Assembly (NCBI RefSeq): GCF_019239235.1
Contig: NZ_JAAZTS010000002.1
Location: 62,001 to 126,000, forward strand
Direction of reading: 5' to 3'
Source of the DNA: Caecibacteroides pullorum
Lineage (GTDB): Bacteria > Bacteroidota > Bacteroidia > Bacteroidales > Bacteroidaceae
Length of the DNA stretch: 64,000 nt
Shown: positions 43,263 through 52,483 of the stretch, one piece after another
Numbering within the stretch: position 1 is the first letter of the stretch
Layout: every line of letters starts with the position of its first letter
The notes under the pieces: model-generated
The model's input: only the letters and a program-made list of their open reading frames with translations
Database searches by the model: none
Told to the model about the DNA's origin: nothing
Made by a program: the position numbers and the translations under genes

Positions 43263-44041
43263 TTATTTCAACATTGCCAGTTCCTGGATATTAAGCAGAC
43301 AGAATCTTGTTCCGGTAGTTTTATCCAAACTCTTGGCGGAAGCATGGAAATGCCCGTAAAACCAGTTGGAAAGAGGATGCCCGTTTTCTATGAGCCATTC
43401 ATACAACCGGGTAAATCTTTCCTCTCCTTATCCAGGTCGGAAGCAAGGCTATCATCATTAGCACAAAAATGCTCCATATCCCTCTTGACAAACGGAGGAC
43501 AGAAATCTGGAGCTGAATGTGTGATTACCGTGTCAATCTTTATATTTTCTATATCAAGAATCCGCAACTGTTCCTCATCATACTTGAAAGACTCATTTTT
43601 CCAATACAAAGGCAACCGTTTTTTACCGAGAATCTGATTATAGTCCATCTGAGAAAGTCTGAACTGCCTGTCAATGGAAACGGCACCGCCCACGCACAGG
43701 ATATTGTGACCTTTTGTGTGTACGATGGTATAATCTAGCAAGGTTTTCATATACGGATAGTCAATCAGCTCTTTATCAAAGAACAAAGGGGCGTCATGAT
43801 TGCCACGTACCATGAGCAAAAGAACATTTTGCTTTTCCAACTTCCTATGCAGTTTTTGTTTATACAGATTATCATAGTATGCCAATTTATTGAATCCGAA
43901 TCCGCAATCCCCGGCTACAATGACAATTGCATTCTCTATTCCTTTTCGCGCGACATTGAAGGCGAGCGTTTCAAACTCGCCATGAATGTCGCCACATACT
44001 ACTACAAAATCGTCCTTATATGATAAGTCAAGATATTGCAT
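43263..44041 (-). pseudogene. Calcineurin-like metallophosphoesterase, frameshifted
   Basis: The first frame (44041 to 43388) holds GDIHG (residues 17-21), AGDCGFG, RGNHDAP and THSAPDFC, a compact metallophosphoesterase. It ends in a stop, but another frame continues at once with RFTRLYEWLIENGHPLSN, WFYGHFHASAKSL and CLLNIQEL, the expected C-terminus including the metal-binding GHFH, to TAA at 43265-43263. A single frameshift near 43415 explains this. The broken product would lack GHFH and is probably inactive. A fragment of a near-identical gene sits at 37331, next to the IS element. Confidence 0.75.
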
Positions 44042-44056
44042 TTATATTCAGTCGGA

Positions 44057-45286
44057 TTATATCTTAAATAGTTCAGATGTCTTTTCTATACTGTTTATTA
44101 TAGTTTTATAAAACTCAGAAGATTCAAATGCACCACTTGTTAGTTCCTCTAATATGTTATATAAATTGCCCCCATTCCAGTTCTGGTATTTGTCAGGCAT
44201 CAATTCCCATCCTAAAACCCAAATCTCATTTTTATTTCTAAAAACCGGTTGCTTTACAAGGAAATCATGACTAGTTCCCTGGTTAGGTATACCATAGTAT
44301 ATAGTTTTCAATCCTGCTTCAAAAACATATGCTAATTGAACTATTTTATCTGCTTCTTTTATGATATAATTAAATCCCCAATCAAGTTTGCCTCCATTTT
44401 CATTAAAGCTACTATATTCAAATTCTACAGTCAAAGGACTAATTCTATCTTGTGCGATTTTCTGAATGTTCTCCAAAGCCTGTCTGATGGGTCCCATAAT
44501 GGCTTTTTTAATTATTTCATTCTGAAGTGAACAAAGTAAAACTGCATTTTTTAAATAATCATTGTTAGAAGCGATTTCTTCTACAAGTAAATTTTTATCT
44601 TCCATATTAGATGTTGTTATTTGGTCTAAAAGATGATTGTACTGAATGATAGTTTCTCTTACTTTGGGTTTATCGTATGCTATTGATGCACATTTCTTTA
44701 ACCACATTCTTATATTATTCGCATACGATATTGTTTCATAATTGAAATCCTTACCTTTCCCTATAGAGTCTGACGATGGATTGCTGCCGTCAAGGGTTAA
44801 ATATAATATTTTGAATTTATCAGGAGAATAAAAGTGCCCAAGTCCCCAGTTATAGTATCTGCGTAATTGATTTGCTTGATCTCCAGCATAAATTTTATTC
44901 TCAATTATAAGAGTAGGAAGCCTTGATTCATTAGGCATTTCAATAAGTATATCAATACGTCCTCCACTCATGCCATCTTCACTGATACATCCTATATTAT
45001 ATTCTGTTGTAATGATAGCTTTGCTAAGGTCATGTATCTTTTCGTCATTATACAAAACTACCCTTAAAAATGCAGCAAGGAAAGCATCGCCACATCCATG
45101 GCTTCCTTCCGGATTTAGCAATTCGGCAAGCATGGCTGAATGTAAACGCACTTCTTCACTCCAAAGGCCAAGTACATTGAATACATTAAAATTTTCTCCT
45201 CTTTTACTTACCTCAGTTTGTCTGAATATTTGTTTTTTCTGTAATTCTCCTATTTTACCAAGTAAGGTTTGAATTGTCTTTTCCAT
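44057..45286 (-). CDS. PD-(D/E)XK nuclease superfamily protein
   Basis: From the ATG at 45286 the product has 409 residues. The N-terminal 150 form a PD-(D/E)XK nuclease-like domain (PDDEXK_4 type): LLNPEGSHGCGDAFL near residue 57, catalytic Asp112 in GGRIDILIE, Glu129 and Lys131 in LIIENKIYAGDQANQL, with Gln137 in the following helix. The rest is a large C-terminal domain (about 200-409) shared with the chimera at 40848. Such proteins are frequent in defence and mobile regions and may cut DNA. It lies 10 bases after the exonuclease gene on the same strand. Confidence 0.82.
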   Translation of the reverse strand: MEKTIQTLLGKIGELQKKQIFRQTEVSKRGENFNVFNVLGLWSEEVRLHSAMLAELLNPEGSHGCGDAFLAAFLRVVLYNDEKIHDLSKAIITTEYNIGCISEDGMSGGRIDILIEMPNESRLPTLIIENKIYAGDQANQLRRYYNWGLGHFYSPDKFKILYLTLDGSNPSSDSIGKGKDFNYETISYANNIRMWLKKCASIAYDKPKVRETIIQYNHLLDQITTSNMEDKNLLVEEIASNNDYLKNAVLLCSLQNEIIKKAIMGPIRQALENIQKIAQDRISPLTVEFEYSSFNENGGKLDWGFNYIIKEADKIVQLAYVFEAGLKTIYYGIPNQGTSHDFLVKQPVFRNKNEIWVLGWELMPDKYQNWNGGNLYNILEELTSGAFESSEFYKTIINSIEKTSELFKI

Positions 45287-45296
45287 ACTAAATATA

Positions 45297-45818
45297 TTAA
45301 TTCTTATCATTTATTTCTCTCAAATACAGCCTCGCACACATTTCCGCATCATCACCGGCACGGTGGTGTGTACCTTGCTCTATTCCCAACTGTTCACAAA
45401 GATAATCCAGCGAATTACATCCAAAGGAATAAATCCTTCGGGCCATCTGCAAAGAGCATATCCATTTCAGTTCAGGCAGATGAATTCGGTAGAGTTCTGC
45501 AGAATGATGCAAACAGCTTCTGTCGAAAGGTACGTTATGAGCTACAAAAGTATCGAACTCATCCAGATAAGTCCGTTCTATTTCTTCCCATACTTGACGG
45601 AAATCAGGAGCATCTTCTGTATCATGCGGTCGGATACCGTGTACTTTTATGTTCCAATATTGATAACGGTTGTCTTCCGGGCGTACCAACCATGAACGGG
45701 TCTCTGCTATTTCTCCGTGTCTTATTACACAGATTCCCACCTCACATATTGAGGCACGTTTGGAGGTAGCCGTTTCAAAGTCTATTGCTATGAAATTTAT
45801 ATCTGATTTATCAGTCAT
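45297..45818 (-). CDS. DnaQ-family 3'-5' exonuclease
   Basis: From the ATG at 45818 the product has 173 residues, a single DEDD-type exonuclease domain: ExoI FIAIDFETATSK (Asp13, Glu15), ExoII VAHNVPFDRS, ExoIII HHRAGDDAEMCA, the DEDDh subtype. It resembles the epsilon-like proofreading fold, but as a free protein it probably acts in DNA repair or defence. The longer frame to 45872 reaches into the WYL gene; even the shorter one overlaps it by eight bases, showing coupled expression. Confidence 0.88.
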   Translation of the reverse strand: MTDKSDINFIAIDFETATSKRASICEVGICVIRHGEIAETRSWLVRPEDNRYQYWNIKVHGIRPHDTEDAPDFRQVWEEIERTYLDEFDTFVAHNVPFDRSCLHHSAELYRIHLPELKWICSLQMARRIYSFGCNSLDYLCEQLGIEQGTHHRAGDDAEMCARLYLREINDKN

Positions 45819-46728
45819 TATTTGTTTTTTTATAGTAAGACAATATATTCTCTGCAAACCTGCATATTTCATCCTTTACCCATTGTGGCTCGATAACTTC
45901 TATATGGTCTGTCTGTTGGAGCAATGTTTGAAGGAAATCGTATGTAGGCCGGACTGTCATTTCGAATGTAGTAGATTCATCATCAGATGCAATTTCATGC
46001 TGAGAATCATGTATAGGTAAAGTAGCTAGGTATTTTCTTGCCCATCCGTATGCCTTAATTACCACACGCTCAATATCAATATCTCCGTCAGCTATAATGC
46101 CTACGCATCCTTCAAAATATTCATTTATATCAAATGACTCCGGAAGTTTAAATGTTATATCCGTAACTTTGACATTGAGAATCCTGTCAAGTGCGTATGT
46201 CCTTATTTCCTCTGAATATACAGACCATCCTATAAGATACCAACGGCGATTATAGACCTTAAGATGATATGGTTCTACTTGAAACGTGCTTGCATGAGAC
46301 CTGCCAAAGCCTTGATGGGTTATCTCCACTACAGAGTTCTGATGCATAGCCTGAAGTATGGTTTGTAAATATTTATTCCCTGAAGGAATCTTTTCGAATG
46401 AGATGCGTTTCTCCAACTTTCTGTCTGCCTGAAGCTGGTTCAGTGTAGCATACGAATCTATCAGCCATGAACGAAAGGAATTCCCTTCTAATAAATCAGC
46501 ATCTTCTATATAGTATCCATATCCACGTTTGGCATCGCATGATATGATTATATCAAAGATTGTCTGTACAGTATCTTTATGATTCATGAATGTTTTCCAT
46601 GGTAATGGTTTGCCATCACCCAATCCACAGTCTTCCCATTTGTCACTTATTTCTTTAAATGTTATATATGGATGACATCTGATTAAGTCCACAAGCCATA
46701 CATACCGTCCAAATTTATTTGCTGCCAT
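45811..46728 (-). CDS. WYL-domain transcriptional regulator
   Basis: A 305-residue regulator: an N-terminal helical region with a winged-helix-like DNA-binding part (residues about 5-75), a central WYL domain (about 125-195, with the motif RRWYLIGWS), and a WCX C-terminal extension (about 215-300). WYL proteins sense nucleic acids or nucleotides and often control defence islands or the response to DNA damage. The gene overlaps the exonuclease gene by eight bases and follows the AAA ATPase gene by 68 bases, all on one strand. Confidence 0.88.
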   Translation of the reverse strand: MAANKFGRYVWLVDLIRCHPYITFKEISDKWEDCGLGDGKPLPWKTFMNHKDTVQTIFDIIISCDAKRGYGYYIEDADLLEGNSFRSWLIDSYATLNQLQADRKLEKRISFEKIPSGNKYLQTILQAMHQNSVVEITHQGFGRSHASTFQVEPYHLKVYNRRWYLIGWSVYSEEIRTYALDRILNVKVTDITFKLPESFDINEYFEGCVGIIADGDIDIERVVIKAYGWARKYLATLPIHDSQHEIASDDESTTFEMTVRPTYDFLQTLLQQTDHIEVIEPQWVKDEICRFAENILSYYKKTNND

Positions 46729-46796
46729 GATTTTTGTTTTATCTTTTTAAAAGACATGTATTCTATCTGAAATTCACAAATATAGACTGAATTATT

Positions 46797-48893
46797 TTAA
46801 TATTGGGTAAAACCGATTCTGTTATAAGGCAGATTTATTATTTCTTCTTTACAAAGCTTTTGAATAGTATCAAAAGAAGGTGTTTTACCATTAATAATCT
46901 CCATCATAGTATATTTACGTACAACATTATCGATCTCACCACCACTGAAATCATAAAGCGAAGCTAACTGTATCGCATCATTATAATTCAGAGTCGGCAT
47001 TTTATTGAGCCAGATATTGCACTTCACTTCTACGGACGGTTTACTGAAATGTATCTTAAAAAGGAATCTTCTTTCAAAGGCTTTATCAAGATTATCAGAA
47101 AGATTAGTAGTGGCTATAAGGATCCCTTCAAGTTTTTCCATTTCTTCAAGAAGGATGTTCTGGATGGTATTTTCTGTCTGATCCACGCTGTTACCCGAGG
47201 ATATGTCACGACGTTTTGAAAAAATAGCATCGGCTTCATTGAAAAGTAATATTGGCTTCAGCTTGGAGCGTTTACATAATCTTCTGTATCGGTTGAATAT
47301 GTCTTTTACTATTTTTTCACTTTCGCCATACCACACACTTTTGGAAGCACTTATATCTACATGAATAATGTCACGACCGGTCTCCCGTGCCCATTGCATA
47401 ACAGATTCAGTTTTTCCTGTTCCAGGATTTCCATATAGCAGTATGGAAACTCCTTTAGGTAATCCTTTTAATTCAAGTCTGTCAACCAGTGATTTATAAT
47501 TGACTTCTGAAAGGGTTTCGCCAACTAATGAGAGTTGTTCACTTTCTCTACCCGAGAAGAAGAGTTTCTTTTCTTTTATCTCAGAAGATAAAATAAGATC
47601 TTTCCTGTCAACTTTTTCAATAAAAAGTTCTGCATCATCTTCAAAATAAAGGAGCTTGCCTTTATCAGTCAATTGTAGAACCGTGTATTCTCCGAACAGA
47701 CTACTCATGGTAACCATTTCCACAAGATCAAGACGCTGTAATTTATGTTTCTCTTCCTTGAAAAGTTTTATATTCTCATTCCTTTCCTTAATAGGATAAA
47801 GTCTGGCTAATTCACGGCTTATATTAATTATATCGCTATTGGCACAGGCATCACAGAGCATATAAAACAATGCACGATAATCTTCTTCAGATACCAGTTC
47901 TTTTATCTTCCTGATACATGTAAGATTGGAATTATAGTTCTCCATATTTTTTATCCTTATGGCTAATTTTGAAAGAGCCTGTTTCTTTTCTATGTCATGT
48001 TCACGACTATAGATATAATCTTTAACCTTACGCGCAAAAGAATATGGATTGAGTTCTGAATACTGTTGACCAAATGCACCATAATCATCTCCTAAGAACA
48101 AGTGTTTACCACAGTTTGTAAGAAAGATATCACTATTGTCTCCTGACAGTTCAATCAAATCTGCTTTTATCAATGGATGGGTACCTTCAACAAGAAGCTT
48201 ACGTTCGCGAAATTGCAATCCAAACACTTCATACATATCAGAAAGAGTTCTGTTTAATGAAGAACGTCCGTCTCCATCTTGATTGAAAAAATCAAAACAT
48301 ACTTCATAGAAAAGGGTACGGGACTGGATGTCAGTTATAGTATTCTTCAAATCTTTAACGATTTGCATTTCATGGTTATCCTGCTCTAGTGTTTCAATAA
48401 ACTGAAACAATGCTTCAGCAGTCACATCACTATCCTGAATCTGTGAATCTACAAGCTTACAGAAATCATACCTGTCAAACTCTTTGTCAAGCATTCGTGC
48501 TTTACGGCATTCCGGCTTGATATTCTCCAATATGCAATTTATAACATAATTGGTAACCATATAATCCTGGCGTGCTATACGGCATTCACTTAGATTTGTC
48601 TGAACTATAAAACCTTTTTTCAATAATGATTTAATAACCGGGACATACTCCATGATATCCAACTGAGTACAATCAAAGTATGATGCAATATCATCAATAT
48701 CACAACTTCTTCCACTGCAGCTACGATCGAATAAAGCTGTAAAAATAATTACTTCTTCTTTATTGTCTAAACCTAAAAGTTCTTTAAGACAATTCAGAGA
48801 CAATAGCATTTCTTTACCACCCAATCGTTTAAGTTTACTCTCATGAAGCTTTGAGGCTACTGCCTTAATCAACTGTATCAATGTTTTTTCCAT
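46797..48893 (-). CDS. AAA+ ATPase of putative defence module
   Basis: From the ATG at 48893 the product has 698 residues (an ATG at 48923 would add ten). Residues about 1-430 are helical with winged-helix-like parts; the C-terminal 230 are an AAA+ module: Walker A GNPGTGKT (Lys494), Walker B LLFNEAD in which the usual Asp is Asn552 while the catalytic Glu is kept, sensor 1 IATTNL, and the AFERRF arginine-finger region. No membrane segment. It resembles ATPases found next to WYL regulators in Bacteroidetes. It could remodel or load the nucleases encoded downstream; this is inference from operon context. Confidence 0.8.
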   Translation of the reverse strand: MEKTLIQLIKAVASKLHESKLKRLGGKEMLLSLNCLKELLGLDNKEEVIIFTALFDRSCSGRSCDIDDIASYFDCTQLDIMEYVPVIKSLLKKGFIVQTNLSECRIARQDYMVTNYVINCILENIKPECRKARMLDKEFDRYDFCKLVDSQIQDSDVTAEALFQFIETLEQDNHEMQIVKDLKNTITDIQSRTLFYEVCFDFFNQDGDGRSSLNRTLSDMYEVFGLQFRERKLLVEGTHPLIKADLIELSGDNSDIFLTNCGKHLFLGDDYGAFGQQYSELNPYSFARKVKDYIYSREHDIEKKQALSKLAIRIKNMENYNSNLTCIRKIKELVSEEDYRALFYMLCDACANSDIINISRELARLYPIKERNENIKLFKEEKHKLQRLDLVEMVTMSSLFGEYTVLQLTDKGKLLYFEDDAELFIEKVDRKDLILSSEIKEKKLFFSGRESEQLSLVGETLSEVNYKSLVDRLELKGLPKGVSILLYGNPGTGKTESVMQWARETGRDIIHVDISASKSVWYGESEKIVKDIFNRYRRLCKRSKLKPILLFNEADAIFSKRRDISSGNSVDQTENTIQNILLEEMEKLEGILIATTNLSDNLDKAFERRFLFKIHFSKPSVEVKCNIWLNKMPTLNYNDAIQLASLYDFSGGEIDNVVRKYTMMEIINGKTPSFDTIQKLCKEEIINLPYNRIGFTQY

Positions 48894-49514
48894 ATCATTT
48901 TGTTTTATGCCACAAAATTGCATAAGTACTTATGCTAAATTTAGGCATAGATATAGAAAAGCAATTAATTTTGTTCTAGAACTTATTTTATAGTTTTCTA
49001 TTGCAATTTTCTCATAACATTTATATTGCTAACGTGTTGACGGAGTTAAATTGATAAAAGATTGGTGAATAGGAAGTTGCGCATATCATTGAAACTTAAT
49101 AAATTAAAGATGTCTAAACTTTTATAAACAAATATAGTATGCATAACTTATATACAATAGACGTTATATAGAATAAGGTTTTAGGGTATTGATAGCCAAT
49201 AGCTCTATCCCTTATTCTGTATAAACTCTAATATTCGGAAAATCTCTGAACATATGTAACCAAGTAGCTGGTAATTTAGTCTATGAATCAGGAAATGTTT
49301 CCCAAAGGGGGTAGTTCCTAAACTCCTAGATGTTGAAGTTATGGTATTGAATTTGACATCAAAGCTGTAGGTATTAACAGTAAGCCTTTGTTGTTTACAG
49401 AATTATAGGGATATCAGATTAATATTCACAATCTTATATCTCGTGGACAATACTAATGACAGGGTAAGATAACTTCTCTCTGTATAATATAGTCTGTGAA
49501 AGAATGGCTTCCGA
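48894..49514. other. Non-coding AT-rich boundary of the accessory island
   Basis: No convincing ORF in about 600 bases. A nested inverted repeat is present: AGAATAAGG (49170-49178) with CCTTATTCT (49210-49218), enclosing GATAG/CTATC. The base composition changes sharply to GC-rich sequence after 49500, so this is the likely right edge of the island. No clear att-type direct repeat was found by eye. Confidence 0.4.
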
Positions 49515-50921
49515 TTAATGGTTGTACGGAAACAGCAACGTAAATACACTTCCCTCGCCGGGACAGGAACGCACGTCGATGGTGCCGCCGTGCTGGTGCA
49601 TAATCTGGCGGGCCAGCGTGAGGCCAATACCCGAACCTCCGGGCTTGGTGGTGAAGAAGGGGACGAAGATACGTTCCTGCACTTCGGGCTCGATGCCGGT
49701 GCCATCGTCTGTCACGCGGAGGAAGATACGTCCGGTGGGAGTGACACCTGCAGAGAGGGTGATACAACGGGCTTCGTTCTCGCGAGCGTTCTTGATCAGG
49801 TTGATGAGCACCTGTTCCACCTGTCCTTTGTCGGCCAATAGTCGGAGCGGGGCAGGGGGCGGTGTAAGGTGCAGGTCGTTGTCTTCGGTCTGCATGAAGC
49901 GGACGACATCTTCCAGCAGGGCTGTAGCGTCGAGAGGTTGCAGCAGGGGTGGGGGCAGGTGCGACACCTCCCGGTAACTGCCTACGAAGCGGGTCAACGC
50001 ATTCCCTCGTCGGGCAATGGTGGCAAGCATCTGCCGCATGTCTTCCTTCTCCTGTTCATTACCTTCCAGTCCGTCTACTTGCTTGCCCAACAATTCGGCT
50101 AAGGAGACAATAGGGGTGACGGAATTCATGATTTCATGGGTCAGCACCCGTATCAGTTTCTGCCAAGCCAGTGTCTCCTGGGTGTCGAGTGCCGAATGGA
50201 TGTTCTTCAGGCTGGCGATGATCAGTTTTCGTCCTTGCAGGATGAATTCCAGGCCTGACAAGGCCAGTTGCGTGCCTTCTTCCTGCCGGTGTACCTGTAT
50301 TACGTGGAGTGAACCGGGATGCAGATCACGCAGTAGCTGCGGCAGGTCGGGATGGAAGAGGCGGAGGTCTTCCACGGTCTTCGGAGCCTTCAGTACCCAG
50401 GTGTCTTCCTGCTGTTCGTCCACGGCGGAAGCCAGCAGGCGGGTAGCGGCCTCGTTCTTCCATTCGATGTTGCCTTGTGGCGTATAGACCAGTACGGCGG
50501 TGTCGATGTGGTTGGCCAGGGCCTGGAAGTAGAGCAGGCGTCCTTCCTTGCGTTGCAGGTTGGTACGGTAGTGCTCCAGCGCCTCCTGCATGCTGTCCAG
50601 TAGTTCAGGCGGCAGGCCGCGATGGCCACCTGTATGGTTGCTGCCGAAGGCTTCGGGAAATTCAGAGTAGCGCACCGACTGAATAAATTGCTCCATGAGG
50701 CGTGATGTACGCTTTATATACCGGCAGACGGACCAGGCAATGCCCAGCGTCAGCAGGGCGGACAGGCACGTGTTGATATAGAAGCCGTGTACCGCCATCC
50801 AGGCCGTGAGGAGGCACGAGGCCAGTAGGGCGGCGGTAAGCAGCAGGGGGATACGGGTCCAGAGGGTAGAGGTTGTTTTCATCTGACAGAATTTTTTGTT
50901 CACCACAGAGGACATATTCAT
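49515..50921 (-). CDS. NtrB-type sensor histidine kinase
   Basis: A 468-residue kinase with two N-terminal membrane helices (about residues 24-41 and 48-68), a HAMP-like linker, a PAS-like domain (about 135-250), and the kinase core: H-box VLTHEIMNSVTPI, N-box LINLIKNARENE, G1 TDDGTGIEP, F-box FVPFFTTKPGG and G2 GSGIGLTLARQ. The N-box and H-box are of the NtrB/AtoS type that pairs with sigma-54 activators. Its start overlaps the stop of the regulator gene (TAATG), so the two are translated together. The ligand is not evident. Confidence 0.92.
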   Translation of the reverse strand: MNMSSVVNKKFCQMKTTSTLWTRIPLLLTAALLASCLLTAWMAVHGFYINTCLSALLTLGIAWSVCRYIKRTSRLMEQFIQSVRYSEFPEAFGSNHTGGHRGLPPELLDSMQEALEHYRTNLQRKEGRLLYFQALANHIDTAVLVYTPQGNIEWKNEAATRLLASAVDEQQEDTWVLKAPKTVEDLRLFHPDLPQLLRDLHPGSLHVIQVHRQEEGTQLALSGLEFILQGRKLIIASLKNIHSALDTQETLAWQKLIRVLTHEIMNSVTPIVSLAELLGKQVDGLEGNEQEKEDMRQMLATIARRGNALTRFVGSYREVSHLPPPLLQPLDATALLEDVVRFMQTEDNDLHLTPPPAPLRLLADKGQVEQVLINLIKNARENEARCITLSAGVTPTGRIFLRVTDDGTGIEPEVQERIFVPFFTTKPGGSGIGLTLARQIMHQHGGTIDVRSCPGEGSVFTLLFPYNH

Positions 50922-52306
50922 TATAATTTATACTTCTCAATTCTCCGATACAGCGACGTCCGCGTGATACCCAACATCTCGGCGGCCAGGGTGATGTTGC
51001 CGTTGCACAGGCGGAGCACTTCGTCGATGCTTTCGCGTTCGATGCGCTCCAGGTTGTAGCGTTCCTTCTCGTCCAGCGGTTCGTGCGTCAGTCGGCTTTG
51101 CAGGTGGAAGTCGCGGGCGGCAAGCATCGGGCCCGAGGTGAGGATGACCGCCCGTTCCACGGCATGTTCCAGCTCGCGCACATTGCCCGGCCAGCGGTAT
51201 TGCTGTAGCTGACGGCGTGCTTCGCGGCCGATACCTTTTATCTCCTTGTGATATTTGCGGGCATAGCGTTGCACGAAAAAGTCGGCCAGCAAGAAGAGGT
51301 CGTCGCCCCGTTCGCGCAGGGGAGGCAGACGCAGTTCGATGGTATTGATACGATAGAGCAGGTCCTGACGGAACTCGCGGCGGTCGATGGCGGTATAGAG
51401 GTCGGTGTTGGTGGCACAGATCAGCCGTACATCCACGGGATAGGCGGCAGTGGAGCCCAGACGCGAGGCACGCCGCTGCTCGATGACGGAGAGCAGTTTG
51501 GCCTGCATGGGCAGGCTGAGGTTGCCTATCTCGTTCAGGAAGAGTGTGCCGCCCGTGGCTGCCTCCATACGTCCCGGCTTGGGGCGGCGGGCATCGGTGA
51601 AGGCACCTTTCTCGTAGCCGAACAGTTCGCTTTCGAACAGTGATTCGGGGATGCTGCCCAGATCGATGTCTATGTAGGGTCTCGTGCGGCGGGGCGACTG
51701 CTCGTAGATGTAGCGGGCCAGCAGGTCCTTGCCCGTGCCGTTTTCGCCCAAGAGTAGAAGATTGGCATCGGTGTCCGAACACTTGCGCACGGTTTGCAGC
51801 AGGGCCTGCATGGCGGCCGACTCGCCGATGATGTGTGTCGGTTCGGCTGGCGTGGCCAACGCTTCGGCACGTTGTTCAAGGGTCTTCTTTTGTTCTTTCA
51901 GCACCTTTACTTCGTGTCGGCTGAAACTCAGTTGCAGGGCGGCGGATACGGTAGCCAGCAGTTTGTCGTTCTGCCAGGGCTTGGGGATGAAGTCCGTGGC
52001 TCCCTGCTTGATGGCCTGTACCGCCTTCTCTGTGTCGCTGTAGGCGGTGATGAAGATGACCACCGCCTGCGGGTCGAGTTTCAATATCTCCTCCAGCCAG
52101 GCAAACCCTTCGCGCCCGCTGACGGCGTCGCGGCGGAAATTCATGTCCAGCAGGATGACGTCGTGCCTGACGCGTGACAGCAGGGGCAGCATCTCGCGCG
52201 GGTCGTCGAGGGTAGTCACCTGTTCGGCCAGCGGGCGCAGCAGCATTTTCAGTGTGAAGAGAATATCTTCGTTGTCGTCTACGATGAGTATCTTTCCTTT
52301 TTTCAT
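50921..52306 (-). CDS. NtrC-family sigma-54-dependent response regulator
   Basis: A 461-residue activator: receiver domain with phosphoacceptor Asp54 in LLDMNF, AAA+ domain (about 150-390) with Walker A GENGTGKD, the sigma-54-contact loop GAFTDA (canonical GAFTGA), Walker B TLFLNEIGN (Asn258 instead of Asp, Glu259 kept), RFRQDLLYR-type motif as EFRQDLLYRIN, and a C-terminal Fis-type helix-turn-helix (TLAAEMLGITRTSLYRRIEKY, broken across two helices). A perfect -24/-12 promoter lies in front of the divergent lipoprotein gene, the obvious target. Confidence 0.94.
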   Translation of the reverse strand: MKKGKILIVDDNEDILFTLKMLLRPLAEQVTTLDDPREMLPLLSRVRHDVILLDMNFRRDAVSGREGFAWLEEILKLDPQAVVIFITAYSDTEKAVQAIKQGATDFIPKPWQNDKLLATVSAALQLSFSRHEVKVLKEQKKTLEQRAEALATPAEPTHIIGESAAMQALLQTVRKCSDTDANLLLLGENGTGKDLLARYIYEQSPRRTRPYIDIDLGSIPESLFESELFGYEKGAFTDARRPKPGRMEAATGGTLFLNEIGNLSLPMQAKLLSVIEQRRASRLGSTAAYPVDVRLICATNTDLYTAIDRREFRQDLLYRINTIELRLPPLRERGDDLFLLADFFVQRYARKYHKEIKGIGREARRQLQQYRWPGNVRELEHAVERAVILTSGPMLAARDFHLQSRLTHEPLDEKERYNLERIERESIDEVLRLCNGNITLAAEMLGITRTSLYRRIEKYKL

Positions 52307-52314
52307 GGTGAGTA

Positions 52315-52322
52315 CAAAGATA
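52315..52322 (-). promoter_or_regulatory. Promoter -7 of two-component operon (TATCTTTG)
   Basis: TATCTTTG on the minus strand ends nine bases before the regulator ATG at 52306, so the transcript would start within a few bases of the start codon. Confidence 0.55.
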
Positions 52323-52434
52323 CGTATTCTTTTTCAATAAACGCCGTACGGTAGCGTGCGATTGGTGTACGGATTCGGACGTTTTTTATCTCTCTATCCG
52401 ATGATAAGCGGCTGGTGAATAGCAGTTTGAAGGT

Positions 52435-52450
52435 TTGGCACAGATATTGC
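52435..52450 (+). promoter_or_regulatory. Sigma-54 (-24/-12) promoter
   Basis: TTGGCAC (52435-52441) and TTGC (52447-52450) place GG and GC exactly ten bases apart, a full match to the sigma-54 consensus. Transcription would start near 52462, before the lipoprotein ATG at 52484 and after the longer possible start at 52415, which is therefore rejected. The NtrC-type regulator is encoded divergently. Confidence 0.85.
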
Positions 52451-52483
52451 CCTGTTTTCTTTGTAAATCCATTGTATATCGTG

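Noticed and set aside
37253..49514. Integrative conjugative element
   Set aside because: No integrase, relaxase, conjugation genes or att repeats were found; the region is described as a decayed island only.
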